From positions 1-53,583 of the forward strand of contig JAPZTS010000055.1 in assembly GCA_027533185.1 (NCBI GenBank): a stretch of DNA of 53,583 nucleotides. Direction: 5' to 3'. Shown in pieces: positions 34,603 to 43,615 of this stretch. This DNA comes from Leptospira sp. (GTDB lineage: Bacteria; Spirochaetota; Leptospiria; Leptospirales; Leptospiraceae). The notes below the pieces were generated by a model, which was given only the letters and a program-made list of their open reading frames with translations, searched no databases and had not been told where the DNA came from. The position numbers and the translations under genes were made by a program. How positions within the stretch are numbered: position 1 is the stretch's first letter; the number at the start of each line of letters is the position of its first letter.

Positions 34603-37600
34603 TTATTTTTTAATATCTTTCAACTTATCCAAAGTAGGTGGTAACCAATCTTCTAGTAAGGGTTCTCTATCTAGTTTGGATCTTGCAAAGACTAAATCTT
34701 TATTCGACGTGGCTATCTCACTTACACTTCCAATCTTCCTTGCTGTTTCCATTGCTTTCCAATAGTACTTTAAAGCATTGATTGTATCTTGTTTTTTCTC
34801 ATATACAGCACCGATATTATTATAAACAGAAGTTAGAGTTTCATAGATCTCTCTATGATCTGAATTTTCTGTATCGATTCTACCCAAGGTCTGCTCTTTC
34901 ATTTCATAATCGTCTTTAAGCTTTAGATAATTTCCGAGTGCCGCGTTGTATTGTCTTGTGTAATAAAAAGCATTCCCCTTTCCAAGCAGTAGCGTTGGAT
35001 TATTGTATATATCATCCTCAGGCAACTCGGCCCAAAAATCCAAACTCTGTGTAAAGTCCCCGTGTGTGTAATCTATCCATCCAAGAAAGTAGTAGCACTC
35101 CCGTAGAATTTTTGGATCTTTCGAAATATTTCTATCTAAAGCAGTAAGTAGTGATTCCCGTGCAGAATAGAGACCGTTCCGTCTATCCTTTTCTTCAAAG
35201 GATAAAGTGCCTAAACTTCGTTCTGGATAGATCTTTCGACCAGGAAATTCACGAATATTATCTGTTTTGTTCAAACCAGCAGATTCTAAAAATTGAATTT
35301 TACCTAAGTTAAATGATATGCGACCAGGACTCCCTTCTAGAAGGGTTTCATCTTCATCTCGTTCCCCTAATCGATCCCTGTACAAAGTGTATCTATTGTC
35401 TGACTCGCGAAGAAGTTTGACAGCTTCATCGTAATCTTCTGTATAGATGTAGTATTCTGCCATCAGTAATACAGCGAGGTAATGGCGAACATCATACGTG
35501 GATGCTAACTCCAGTTGTTTGAGTGCTCTGGCTGCCTCTTTTTGTTTTAAATAAAATCTTGCTCTCTGGTAGTATCCCTCTGCAAATTTAGATCCACCCT
35601 CTTTACCGTAGGCAATGTTTAAAAGATACTCCACATTATCATCAATCTCCATGCCAGTTACCTGATCCTCTGGATTGATGTTGTATTTGATTCGAACTTC
35701 TTCTGAATCTAAATCTATATAAAAGGAAGCAAGTTTTGCTAAAACAAAAAGAGAAAGATCATCCTCAATATCAAGTGCATTTCGTACTTGTCTATGATGG
35801 TTTAAAACGTATTGAGGATTGTTATCACGCTTCCACATTTCGATATAGGTGGAAAGGATTCCTCCGTGTCCTATTGGATTCTTAGGAAACTTTTCAATAA
35901 TATCGTTATAATATTTAACCGCCGTTCCAAACTCTTGTTTGTTGTAAAATATACGTGCGATTCCTGATGTTGCATCTACATTATCTGGATCACCACCATC
36001 GGTGAATACTCGTTTAAAATACTCAATTGCCAATGGATCGTTTTTATACTTTTTACGATTGCTGCCGGGTGGAACTTCTATAAAATCCCTTCTATGAAAG
36101 CTATGAAAATTCCCTAAAGCAATATAAGTATCTATGTCGTGTTTGTTATATTTGAGTCTAGATGCAATGTAAGCCCCAGCTTTGATGACTTTTCTATTTA
36201 CTTTATCTTGGCTAGTTAAGTAAAAGCTAAGCTCACTAAGTGGTTTTCTGCCAGCCGTCTCAATTCCTGCATCATTCCATTCTGTTTTTTTCGCAAAGCT
36301 TATATTCGGAACTTCTTTTCGATTTTCCCATGCTCGTTTGTGTTCCTTGTCTTCTGGCTCATATCCAAAATCTGGTTCAACCTTTCCAAAACATTTTTCA
36401 AAAGCCCTTTCGTATTGACCGACACGCGTATAGGCTGAACAATACTTTGTCAAATATTCAAGGTTATGTGGAAAAATCTCTTCGCCTTTAATGAAATAAT
36501 TTTCCGCGTCCGCAAGTAATTTCTTCTTTTCAAGGGCATCCGTTTCGTAACCATACTCTTCAATTTTTTCGAGACCTAGTTTGTACTGAGATTCAGCTCG
36601 GAATGGTACGATCACATATTTGTAAAGGGAAACTGTTCCAAAAACGAGTAAGATTGCCGCAGCAGAAGATAAAAATGTTTTTCGAATTAATTCACGGCGA
36701 CGGATTGCACCTTCTTTGGTATAAGCATCTTTACTTGCAATGATAGGAACACCGTCAGAAGAAAATCTTCCCGATGTATCAGATAACTCGACCCGTTCTC
36801 CGAGAAGTTCTCCCAAGAAATTTGCTATATCTTCAGGCTTTTGCTGAGCTTTGATAAGCTCGATAATTTCCTTTTGGTTCCGAACAGGTATCCTTTGATT
36901 GACGATCGCATCGATCACCGAACGCCTAAGTTTTGGTGGGTATTTTATGAGTTCGGCTTGGATTATAGCCAACTCTTCATCTGTTAGGTTTGAATCTAAC
37001 GACTCCTCAGGCTCTTCCTCTTTTCCAAGCGCAAGAAGATCTTCTTCTAGACCACCACCGCCAAAATCAGGTTCCTCCATTGAGGATACAGGAAGATCGT
37101 CAATACTGGGAGCTAAATCATCGAAAGACGGGGAAGAAATACCAGCACCTAAATCATCGTCAAAGCTGGGAGGCTCCATCCCAACACCGAGATCTCCAAA
37201 TGGATCATCGAACCCACCACCAGAATCTGCAGGAGAATCAAATCCGCTTTGTGTGGACGTATCTCCAAATCCAGAATCTAAATCATCAAAACTAGTATCT
37301 TCTTTTGCCGTTGGAGAATCAAATCCTCCAAAAGGATCGTCGGAATCAGCTTTGCTCGAAGCTGTATCGGCAAAAGGGTCCCCGGAATCTGCGAACGGAT
37401 CAGAACCAAAATCATCGGAACCCGAATTGCCTGACCCTAAATCGGCAAAAGGGTCATCACCCATGGATCCACCACCTGGTGTATCAAAACCACCAAACGG
37501 ATCTTCATCGGTTGAAGTAGGACTTTCTCCACCTAAATCTGCAAATGGATCACCACCGGCTCCGGTTGCAGAAGATTCTATATCTGTTTCTTTTTGGTCA

Positions 37601-38274
37601 AATGGCGCTTCATCTGCCAAACTATCCATTCCACTAAAAGGATCTTCGTCAGATGAATTAGAACTAGAACTGCCGCTATCCGCAAATGGATCATCTTCAG
37701 AGGTATTGGTCGTGGGAGGATCGAAACTTCCGAAAGGATCATCCGATCCAGAATCAGAACCACCGTCAGGGGCTGGTTCTCCTCCTAAATCTGCAAATGG
37801 ATCATCCGAAATTTCACTCGTATCTTCCGCAGGATCCTCAGCTTTTGGAGAGTCAAAATCAAAATCCCCGAAAGGATCAGTAGTATCCGCAGGTTGTTCC
37901 GAAATAGGTTCTGATTTTTTTGGCGTATCTTCGCCTAATAGTTCGTCAAGGTCGATGCCATCGTCATCATCTGCTTCTAAATCTCGGAAAGGAGGTGGGC
38001 CTGAACTTTCTTCCGCACCACCAAATGGATCCGTGTCCGCACCCGCGTCGGAAGCCTCCGATTCAAAATCAGCAAATGGATCTGTTTCCTCCCCATCCTC
38101 TGCGGGCGTTTCTTCCGCATCTAATATGGGATTTGTATAGCCAAGTTTTTCACGGAGTACCTTGGCCATAGGATTCAAATCCTCTGAGGATAGAGGATTT
38201 TTATTTAGGGCCGAAAGCATCCCTTCTAATTGTTGTGTCTCTTCCTGACTTAAATTGTCTTTCGGCTCAGCCAT
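34603..38274 (-). CDS. giant DPF-repeat / TPR membrane protein
   Basis: The 1223-residue protein has three parts. Residues about 45-400 are low-complexity and acidic, with 14 copies of Asp-Pro-Phe (commonly DDPFADLG or DDPFGGFD). A helical segment (about 425-500) and a single transmembrane helix (about 531-553, FLSSAAAILLVFGTVSLYKYVIV) follow. The C-terminal 650 residues carry many TPR-like helices (for example YYNDIIEKFPKNPIGHGGIL, ALKQLELASTYDVRHYLAV). With no signal peptide the DPF region should be cytoplasmic and the TPRs periplasmic. The layout recalls TPR proteins of the spirochaete periplasmic flagellar collar (FlcA type), but that is a guess. A scaffold role is likely. Confidence 0.78.
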   Translation of the reverse strand: MAEPKDNLSQEETQQLEGMLSALNKNPLSSEDLNPMAKVLREKLGYTNPILDAEETPAEDGEETDPFADFESEASDAGADTDPFGGAEESSGPPPFRDLEADDDDGIDLDELLGEDTPKKSEPISEQPADTTDPFGDFDFDSPKAEDPAEDTSEISDDPFADLGGEPAPDGGSDSGSDDPFGSFDPPTTNTSEDDPFADSGSSSSNSSDEDPFSGMDSLADEAPFDQKETDIESSATGAGGDPFADLGGESPTSTDEDPFGGFDTPGGGSMGDDPFADLGSGNSGSDDFGSDPFADSGDPFADTASSKADSDDPFGGFDSPTAKEDTSFDDLDSGFGDTSTQSGFDSPADSGGGFDDPFGDLGVGMEPPSFDDDLGAGISSPSFDDLAPSIDDLPVSSMEEPDFGGGGLEEDLLALGKEEEPEESLDSNLTDEELAIIQAELIKYPPKLRRSVIDAIVNQRIPVRNQKEIIELIKAQQKPEDIANFLGELLGERVELSDTSGRFSSDGVPIIASKDAYTKEGAIRRRELIRKTFLSSAAAILLVFGTVSLYKYVIVPFRAESQYKLGLEKIEEYGYETDALEKKKLLADAENYFIKGEEIFPHNLEYLTKYCSAYTRVGQYERAFEKCFGKVEPDFGYEPEDKEHKRAWENRKEVPNISFAKKTEWNDAGIETAGRKPLSELSFYLTSQDKVNRKVIKAGAYIASRLKYNKHDIDTYIALGNFHSFHRRDFIEVPPGSNRKKYKNDPLAIEYFKRVFTDGGDPDNVDATSGIARIFYNKQEFGTAVKYYNDIIEKFPKNPIGHGGILSTYIEMWKRDNNPQYVLNHHRQVRNALDIEDDLSLFVLAKLASFYIDLDSEEVRIKYNINPEDQVTGMEIDDNVEYLLNIAYGKEGGSKFAEGYYQRARFYLKQKEAARALKQLELASTYDVRHYLAVLLMAEYYIYTEDYDEAVKLLRESDNRYTLYRDRLGERDEDETLLEGSPGRISFNLGKIQFLESAGLNKTDNIREFPGRKIYPERSLGTLSFEEKDRRNGLYSARESLLTALDRNISKDPKILRECYYFLGWIDYTHGDFTQSLDFWAELPEDDIYNNPTLLLGKGNAFYYTRQYNAALGNYLKLKDDYEMKEQTLGRIDTENSDHREIYETLTSVYNNIGAVYEKKQDTINALKYYWKAMETARKIGSVSEIATSNKDLVFARSKLDREPLLEDWLPPTLDKLKDIKK

Positions 38275-38422
38275 TTGATGGAGGTATCCTACTTAAATAT
38301 CGGCCTCTTCTGAATTTGACAGAAAAATTTTTTTATTATGTCAGATAGAAACGAAGAAAAAAACCTGCACACCCTTTTTAACATCCTGCCGAAATTTAAA
38401 TTAATACAAAGTGATAGGCAAA

Positions 38423-39301
38423 ATGAGATTTCAAAAATCGTTAACGGCTGCAATTATTCTCAGTTTTTTTATTGGATTTGGACTTTTCGCAGATGAAGCA
38501 TTGGATTGGATCGGTGGGTTCTCCTCAGCTGAACTCGAGATGTCAGAAGAAGTAGAAGACCAAGAGAAAGTCTACTATCTTTGGCAGTTGGAAAGTCTTA
38601 AAAAAAACATAGCGCCACGTTACATTCGTTACATAGACGTCGAGTCCTATCTTTCGACATCCAAACTTATGAATAGAGGAATTCTTTTCACATACAATGG
38701 ACTTCGTGATGAAACCGTTGAACTCTGTGGAAATTTTTCGCACTGGGAGTGTAAGGAAATGAAACGAAACCAGTATGGAATCTACTATATCGTTTTAGAT
38801 CCAGAACTCAAAATGGAGAATGACGAGGACGATCCCATCTACGAATACAAATTTCGAGTAGATGGTCTTCTTACATACGATACTGAAAACTCTGACCGAT
38901 TTGAGGATGGTTCTGGCTCCTATATTTCTCGATTTGTTTTAAGTGGAAAAGATACGAATCGCCAAACTAGTTCGCTTGTGCTCTCTGATTCACCGAATGA
39001 AGAACGTGATTTAAGAACAGTACGTTTTCAAATATACCTTCCCGAAGCCGAAGTGGTTCGCGTAGTGGGATCTTTCAATGACTGGAACCCAGAGAATGAC
39101 TTTCTAAAGAAAGATAGAAAAGGTATTTTTAGTTTAGATAAAAAACTACTACCAGGTGAATACCATTACCAATTCATTGTGGATGGTGAGTATATGTTGG
39201 ATACCTACAATCCCAACGTACATTTAAAAATCGATACGAATGAATCTGTATCCACTATCGTAGTTCCAGATCGCTTAGTTGCCTTAGATCGAAAAAAGTA
39301 A
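38423..39301 (+). CDS. exported protein with two CBM48/AMPK-like domains
   Basis: The 292-residue product from the ATG at 38423 has a signal peptide (MRFQKSLTAAIILSFFIGFG, cleavage near FA-DEA). Two related early-set beta-sandwich domains of the glycogen-binding CBM48/AMPK-beta type follow. Domain 1, near residues 90-175, has VELCGNFSHWECKEM. Domain 2, near 210-290, has VRVVGSFNDWNPENDF and PGEYHYQFIVDGEYMLD. No enzyme domain is attached. It could bind a glucan or act as a periplasmic adaptor. A GTG at 38411 is an alternative start, but AGG at 38416-38418 suits the ATG. It is divergent from the DPF/TPR gene and ends one base before clpS. Confidence 0.8.
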   Translation: MRFQKSLTAAIILSFFIGFGLFADEALDWIGGFSSAELEMSEEVEDQEKVYYLWQLESLKKNIAPRYIRYIDVESYLSTSKLMNRGILFTYNGLRDETVELCGNFSHWECKEMKRNQYGIYYIVLDPELKMENDEDDPIYEYKFRVDGLLTYDTENSDRFEDGSGSYISRFVLSGKDTNRQTSSLVLSDSPNEERDLRTVRFQIYLPEAEVVRVVGSFNDWNPENDFLKKDRKGIFSLDKKLLPGEYHYQFIVDGEYMLDTYNPNVHLKIDTNESVSTIVVPDRLVALDRKK

Positions 39302-39302
39302 A

Positions 39303-39632
39303 CTACTGTTCTAAAGTAGCCGTCATGGATCCTTTCGAACTACTCATACGGGGATCGGGTCCATAGGATTGAATGCGTTCATGGACAAATTCTGCATGTT
39401 CTAGTTCACCCGTAAAAACGATTGTTCGTTTATTGGTGTCAACTTCGACTGCATGCAAAAACGCCTTATCAATAGACATCTGGCATACATCCATTAGCAT
39501 CTCTATCACATAGTCATAGGTGTGGTAGTCGTCATCCCATAAAACTACCTTCCATGGTCCACCGGTATTCTTTAAAGGAGAGACTTCGCTTTCTTCGATG
39601 GTAGCGGGTTGGGTTACTGCTGGACTTGGCAC
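39303..39632 (-). CDS. clpS: ATP-dependent Clp protease adaptor ClpS
   Basis: ClpS delivers N-degron substrates to the ClpA-type unfoldase. The core motifs are WKVVLWDDDYHTYDYVIEML, with the Asp pair and hydrophobic pocket residues that bind the N-terminal residue, and KAFLHAVEVDTNKRTIVFTG. The N-terminal extension (PAVTQPATIEESEVS...) is the flexible piece inserted into the Clp pore in known examples. The start is best placed at GTG 39632, six bases after AGAGG; the TTG at 39638 abuts that site. It is the last gene of the MBOAT to clpS run; clpA is not adjacent. Identity is secure. Confidence 0.93.
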   Translation of the reverse strand: MPSPAVTQPATIEESEVSPLKNTGGPWKVVLWDDDYHTYDYVIEMLMDVCQMSIDKAFLHAVEVDTNKRTIVFTGELEHAEFVHERIQSYGPDPRMSSSKGSMTATLEQ

Positions 39633-39646
39633 CCCCAACCTCTAAA

Positions 39647-40612
39647 TTACTTTCGTTTTTTTGAAATTGCTAATTCTGCGTGAGCTACGATATCTTTGGC
39701 TCTGAGTCCAAAATAATCTAACAGCCCACTCCATGTTCCCGACTTTCCAAACTGGTCTTTCATTCCCAGCTTTACGACAGGCACAGGATATTCTTCGGAA
39801 AGGAGTTCAGAAACAGCTGAACCAAGACCACAAAGTACATTGTGTTCTTCGGCAGTGACAATCGCACCACATTCCTTTGCCTTTGCAATGATAGCATCCC
39901 TGTCCAATGGTTTGATCGTGGCCATGTTAAGTAAACTAGCCTGTATCCCTTTTTCCTTTAGCAAAGAGACTGCCGTGATTGCTTCATTGACCATTACACC
40001 GCAGGCAATGATACAAACGTCTTTACCCTCGGCCATAACCTCAGCCTTTCCAATTTGGAATTTGTAATTCTCTCGTTCAATTACAGGAATGGCAGGTCTT
40101 CCTACTCGAACATAAACTGGGCCAACGTAATCTGCAATCGCATGAATTACTTGTTTAGTTTCATTAAAGTCGGAAGGACATATCACAGTCATCTCTGGGA
40201 TGACTCGCATAATGCCAAAATCTTCAATACATTGGTGGGAGGCACCATCCTCACCGACCGTGATTCCACCATGAGAAGCAACGAGTTTTACGTTTACTTT
40301 TGGATATACAACACTGTTCCTCACAACTTCCCAAGCTCGACCAGATAAGAACATGGCAAAACTAGAAGCGAATGGAACAAACCCAGAGAGTGCAAGACCT
40401 GCGGCATGACCAACTAAATTTTGTTCAGCGACACCCACATTAAAGAATCTATCAGGATACTTTTTTTTGAAGTCGGCAGTTTTTGTAGATCCTGAAAGAT
40501 CTGCATCCAAAACGACCACTTCAGGTCGATTTGCACCTAACTCAACTAAGGCTTCCCCGTAGGCGTCTCGTGTTGCTTTTTTGTCGGCTGTTGATTGGCT
40601 AGGTGCTCCCAT
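39647..40612 (-). CDS. transketolase, C-terminal half (split-type subunit)
   Basis: The 321-residue protein covers only the pyrimidine-binding and C-terminal domains of transketolase. It starts with [32 protein letters not shown] and keeps [20 protein letters not shown], which carries the Glu that activates thiamine diphosphate, then [15 protein letters not shown] and the C-terminal [15 protein letters not shown]. The N-terminal ThDP-diphosphate-binding half is absent; the upstream gene is metK. Split transketolases normally have the two halves side by side, so the partner must lie elsewhere. It sits four bases after metK and upstream of clpS in one operon. Confidence 0.92.
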   Translation of the reverse strand: MGAPSQSTADKKATRDAYGEALVELGANRPEVVVLDADLSGSTKTADFKKKYPDRFFNVGVAEQNLVGHAAGLALSGFVPFASSFAMFLSGRAWEVVRNSVVYPKVNVKLVASHGGITVGEDGASHQCIEDFGIMRVIPEMTVICPSDFNETKQVIHAIADYVGPVYVRVGRPAIPVIERENYKFQIGKAEVMAEGKDVCIIACGVMVNEAITAVSLLKEKGIQASLLNMATIKPLDRDAIIAKAKECGAIVTAEEHNVLCGLGSAVSELLSEEYPVPVVKLGMKDQFGKSGTWSGLLDYFGLRAKDIVAHAELAISKKRK

Positions 40613-40615
40613 GTA

Positions 40616-41779
40616 TTATCCTTTTTTTAACGCTTCTGCTTTGTCTGTTTTTTCCCAAGTGAAGGTAGAGCCTGTGCGACCAAAATGTCCATAGGCTGCC
40701 GTTTCTTGGTACTTTCTACCCTTTCCAAGAAGGTCTAATGTTTCTACAATTCCCTTAGGAGTTAATTTAAAGTTTGCTAGTACTCGTTTTGAAATTTCTG
40801 CATCAGAAATAGTTCCTGTTCCAAATGTATCCACAAGGACAGATACAGGTTCAGCTACACCGATTGCATAGGCTAATTGCACTTCACATTTGTGCGCTAG
40901 ACCAGCTGCTACAACGTTTTTTGCAATATAACGGCCCATATACGCTGCGGATCTGTCCACTTTGGAAGGATCCTTTCCAGAAAATGCCCCACCACCATGG
41001 CGTCCCATTCCACCATATGTATCTACAATGATTTTTCTTCCTGTAAGGCCAGTGTCACCATGAGGTCCACCGATCTCAAATTTACCCGTTGGGTTGATAA
41101 AGTATCTTGGGCTTCCCAATACATCTTTTGGGATTACTTTTTTGATACATTCTTCGATCACAGCCTCTTCGATTTGTTTGTGTGTGACACCAGGCGCATG
41201 TTGTGTTGAAATTACGATTGTATCAATTTTTACAGGTTTCCCATTTTCATACACGAAAGTTACCTGGGATTTTGCATCTGGACGAAGCCATGTTAATTTT
41301 TTAGAATGGCGGAGTTCAGAAAGGTGCTCAAGTAATTTGTGTGAATAAAAAATGGGTGCAGGCATGAGCTCAGGAGTCTCCGCGATTGCAAAACCAAACA
41401 TCAAACCTTGGTCACCTGCTCCCTGTTCCACGTGGAGACCTTCGCCTTCGTTTACCCCCTGGGCTATGTCAGGAGACTGAGCGTGTACATGTGACGATAC
41501 AACAGCGTAGTCCGCGTCAAAATACATATTGATATCATTATATCCGATTTTTCGGATTACATCACGTGCGATTTCAGAAGTATCCACTTTCCCTTTACTT
41601 GTGATCTCACCTGCAATCACAACTAAGTTCGTAGTAACGAGTGTCTCGCAAGCTACTCGGGATTTTGGATCTTGGGAAAGATAAGCATCAAGAATTGCAT
41701 CGGAAATTTGGTCGCAGACCTTGTCTGGGTGTCCTTCAGAGACGGATTCAGACGTAAAAATGAAGTTTTGGAGAGACAT
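40616..41779 (-). CDS. metK: S-adenosylmethionine synthetase MetK
   Basis: MetK makes S-adenosylmethionine from methionine and ATP. From the ATG at 41779 the 387-residue product begins [20 protein letters not shown], the ATP/methionine-binding opening of the family. It contains [36 protein letters not shown] and [19 protein letters not shown]. An AAGG site in TAAGGTAAAAAAT supports this start; the open frame to 41827 overlaps the preceding gene. No SAM riboswitch is visible, as the gap to the upstream gene is only 10 bases. It supplies the molecule whose breakdown feeds mtnA and mtnC. Confidence 0.97.
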   Translation of the reverse strand: MSLQNFIFTSESVSEGHPDKVCDQISDAILDAYLSQDPKSRVACETLVTTNLVVIAGEITSKGKVDTSEIARDVIRKIGYNDINMYFDADYAVVSSHVHAQSPDIAQGVNEGEGLHVEQGAGDQGLMFGFAIAETPELMPAPIFYSHKLLEHLSELRHSKKLTWLRPDAKSQVTFVYENGKPVKIDTIVISTQHAPGVTHKQIEEAVIEECIKKVIPKDVLGSPRYFINPTGKFEIGGPHGDTGLTGRKIIVDTYGGMGRHGGGAFSGKDPSKVDRSAAYMGRYIAKNVVAAGLAHKCEVQLAYAIGVAEPVSVLVDTFGTGTISDAEISKRVLANFKLTPKGIVETLDLLGKGRKYQETAAYGHFGRTGSTFTWEKTDKAEALKKG

Positions 41780-41789
41780 ATTTTTTACC

Positions 41790-42539
41790 TTACTTAGATA
41801 AAGTTTTGTTTTGGGGTGGTACGTCAATAGAATTGTTCGGGTGGTTCTGACGCATCAGAGTTTGGACTTCTTCCCGATTGGCTAACATCTTGGCCTGAAG
41901 CTCTTTTGCATACGTTTCAATTTGTTCTTCGTTTAGCCCTTTCGGAACAAAAAACGGTTCCCCATACTTGATATAAAGATAGGCGCCCCATTTTGGGAAA
42001 AAATGCCGATCCCAACTTCCGAATTGCCAGAACCGATCATAGGCAGAATGCAGATACAAAATAGGAAACCCTGTGATCGAAGCCGTCGCAACAACACCAG
42101 GTTTTACGTCATGCCTAGGTCCCTTCGGTCCATCCACAGTAAAAATGGGAACTCCACCTTGTTTCATCTCTTTCAGGATATTTCGAAAAGCCCCTGTCCC
42201 GCCTCGTGTACTGGAACCCCTCACGGATCTAAGATTGGATCTAGCAAATGTTTGGTGGATAATCTCACCATCTTTTGACTGGGAAACAAGAGCTATCATT
42301 TTTGCCCCTTTTTCTTTTTGTAAATACTCAGTGGCATGTCTGTAAAGAGAGAGGGTCGTTTCGTGAAACACCGCGATGATAAATCCCTTTCCTTGATCGA
42401 TGTAGTTCTGTGCAGTCGCAGGAATGATCGCTGGTTTTTTACGAACACCCAAGTACCAAATGCGAACAATTAAATGTACTAAATAACTTAAAATAATGTA
42501 TTTAGTTTTGCTATAGGGTTTTTGTTTGTTTGAATCCAT
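41790..42539 (-). CDS. DUF374 lysophospholipid acyltransferase-like protein
   Basis: The 249-residue protein has the DUF374 signature [18 protein letters not shown] after an acyltransferase-like [10 protein letters not shown] segment, where the HxxxxD motif of classical acyltransferases appears as His-Glu-Thr-Thr-Leu-Ser. One N-terminal hydrophobic segment (about residues 12-30) probably anchors it to the inner membrane. Some relatives act in lipid A or ornithine-lipid assembly, but the substrate here is unknown. It abuts the upstream SDR gene without a gap and is followed 10 bases later by metK, so it belongs to the long minus-strand operon. Confidence 0.82.
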   Translation of the reverse strand: MDSNKQKPYSKTKYIILSYLVHLIVRIWYLGVRKKPAIIPATAQNYIDQGKGFIIAVFHETTLSLYRHATEYLQKEKGAKMIALVSQSKDGEIIHQTFARSNLRSVRGSSTRGGTGAFRNILKEMKQGGVPIFTVDGPKGPRHDVKPGVVATASITGFPILYLHSAYDRFWQFGSWDRHFFPKWGAYLYIKYGEPFFVPKGLNEEQIETYAKELQAKMLANREEVQTLMRQNHPNNSIDVPPQNKTLSK

Positions 42540-43226
42540 CTAATGGTTTTTGCCCAACTCCCAAAGTTCGTCGTTTTCAAATATCTTTACCACGGAAATC
42601 TTGTGCATCTCACTAGCTTCACCGAGTAGTGTCTTTACCATAGAACGCGCTACAAACTCAGCAAGAATGGGTTTGAACCGATTCAACCCGAGTAAACCAA
42701 AAGGAATGATCGCGGAAATGATCTCCCCAATTTTTTCGCCGACACGAATTTCCTTACGATCTCCTAAAAGTAAAGATGGGCGAAAGATACCAAGGTAGGG
42801 AAATTCCAAAGAACTTAGGTCTCTTTCGATTTCACCTTTGACTCGGTTGTAAAATAATGATGAGTTGGGGTCTGAGCCCATTGCAGTAACAATCAAAAAG
42901 GTTTTTACTTTTTTTGCTTTTGCTTGTTTGGCGACGAGAAGTGGATATTCATAATCGATTTCTCGAAATTTTTCTTCACTACCTGCAACTTTAATTGTAG
43001 TTCCTAAACAACATATGACAGCATCCAGACCATCTGGAACTTGGACCTTTCCTGCTTTAAAACTTTCAAAGGAAACATGCACAAGTTCAATGGGAACATT
43101 CGGATTGGAATCTGTTTTTTCTACCCGCGCCCAAAGAATAGTTTTTTTGACTTGAGGATAAAAAACGAGAGAAAGTAACACTTGTTTTCCGATAAGACCA
43201 GTGCCACCAAGAAGTAGTATTTTCAT
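42540..43226 (-). CDS. NAD(P)-binding atypical SDR (TIP30/NmrA-like)
   Basis: A Rossmann fold starts the protein with ILLLGGTGLIGKQVLLSL (GxxGxxG dinucleotide motif). LDAVICCLGTT and FLIVTAMGSDPNSSLFYNRVKGEIE then place it in the atypical short-chain dehydrogenase group of HTATIP2/TIP30 and YwnB-like proteins; a YNRVK (YxxxK-like) pair is present. At 228 residues it is normal length. The reaction cannot be deduced. It overlaps the PilZ gene upstream by 4 nt (ATGA) and abuts the acyltransferase gene downstream. It is likely cytoplasmic. Confidence 0.82.
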   Translation of the reverse strand: MKILLLGGTGLIGKQVLLSLVFYPQVKKTILWARVEKTDSNPNVPIELVHVSFESFKAGKVQVPDGLDAVICCLGTTIKVAGSEEKFREIDYEYPLLVAKQAKAKKVKTFLIVTAMGSDPNSSLFYNRVKGEIERDLSSLEFPYLGIFRPSLLLGDRKEIRVGEKIGEIISAIIPFGLLGLNRFKPILAEFVARSMVKTLLGEASEMHKISVVKIFENDELWELGKNH

Positions 43227-43594
43227 TTGATCTCCAAACTACGCGCAAGAAGTGAATCCGTAAGATTCATTTTTTGAGAAAACCGAATTCCAGCTAGGTG
43301 GTAAACAATACCTTTGATTTTTGAAGTTTGAGTCCACATAACTTTTCCTTCAAAAAACAAACGTTTTGTGCCGTTTGCCCAAACAATTGTCCCGATCACC
43401 GAGGATTCTATTTCATCACTTAAGAGATCATCTTCTCCTAAAAAACAAAGGCCCTCTTCAGAAATATTCCCGAGCTTCCCAAACAAAGTGATCCCATCCA
43501 AATCCAAATGGACCTGGAATTCGCTGAATTCGCGGGGAGAAATCCGGGGTAGCCTTCTTTCACTTTGCATAGCAACAGAATACAAAGATTCCAT
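43223..43594 (-). CDS. PilZ-domain protein (probable c-di-GMP receptor)
   Basis: This 123-residue single-domain protein has the PilZ pattern: a basic RxxxR-type turn near the N-terminus (RRLPRISPREF) and, about 25 residues on, the NISEEGLCF equivalent of the (D/N)xSxxG motif. Both are needed to bind cyclic di-GMP, so binding is plausible though the Arg spacing is not perfectly canonical. Another in-frame ATG at 43570 (MQSERRLPR) could be the true start; neither has a strong ribosome binding site. It lies 21 bases after the MBOAT gene and overlaps the SDR gene, which suggests c-di-GMP may tune an envelope-modification operon. Confidence 0.75.
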   Translation of the reverse strand: MESLYSVAMQSERRLPRISPREFSEFQVHLDLDGITLFGKLGNISEEGLCFLGEDDLLSDEIESSVIGTIVWANGTKRLFFEGKVMWTQTSKIKGIVYHLAGIRFSQKMNLTDSLLARSLEIK

Positions 43595-43615
43595 TTGTTG
43601 GAAACGAAAAAAGGA

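Noticed and set aside
36899..38140. 413-residue plus-strand open frame rich in Ser/Pro
   Set aside because: It is the antisense shadow of the DPF-repeat arm of the large TPR gene; low complexity keeps it open. No ribosome binding site or domain was found.
38316..38344. Promoter TTGACA with TATTAT in the gap before the CBM48-like gene
   Set aside because: The hexamers are only 12 bases apart, too close for a standard promoter. A TGACA/TGTCA inverted repeat is present, but too weak to call.
41780..41827. N-terminal extension of metK and possible SAM riboswitch
   Set aside because: The extension overlaps the upstream gene and lacks a ribosome binding site; the 10-base gap is too short for a riboswitch.
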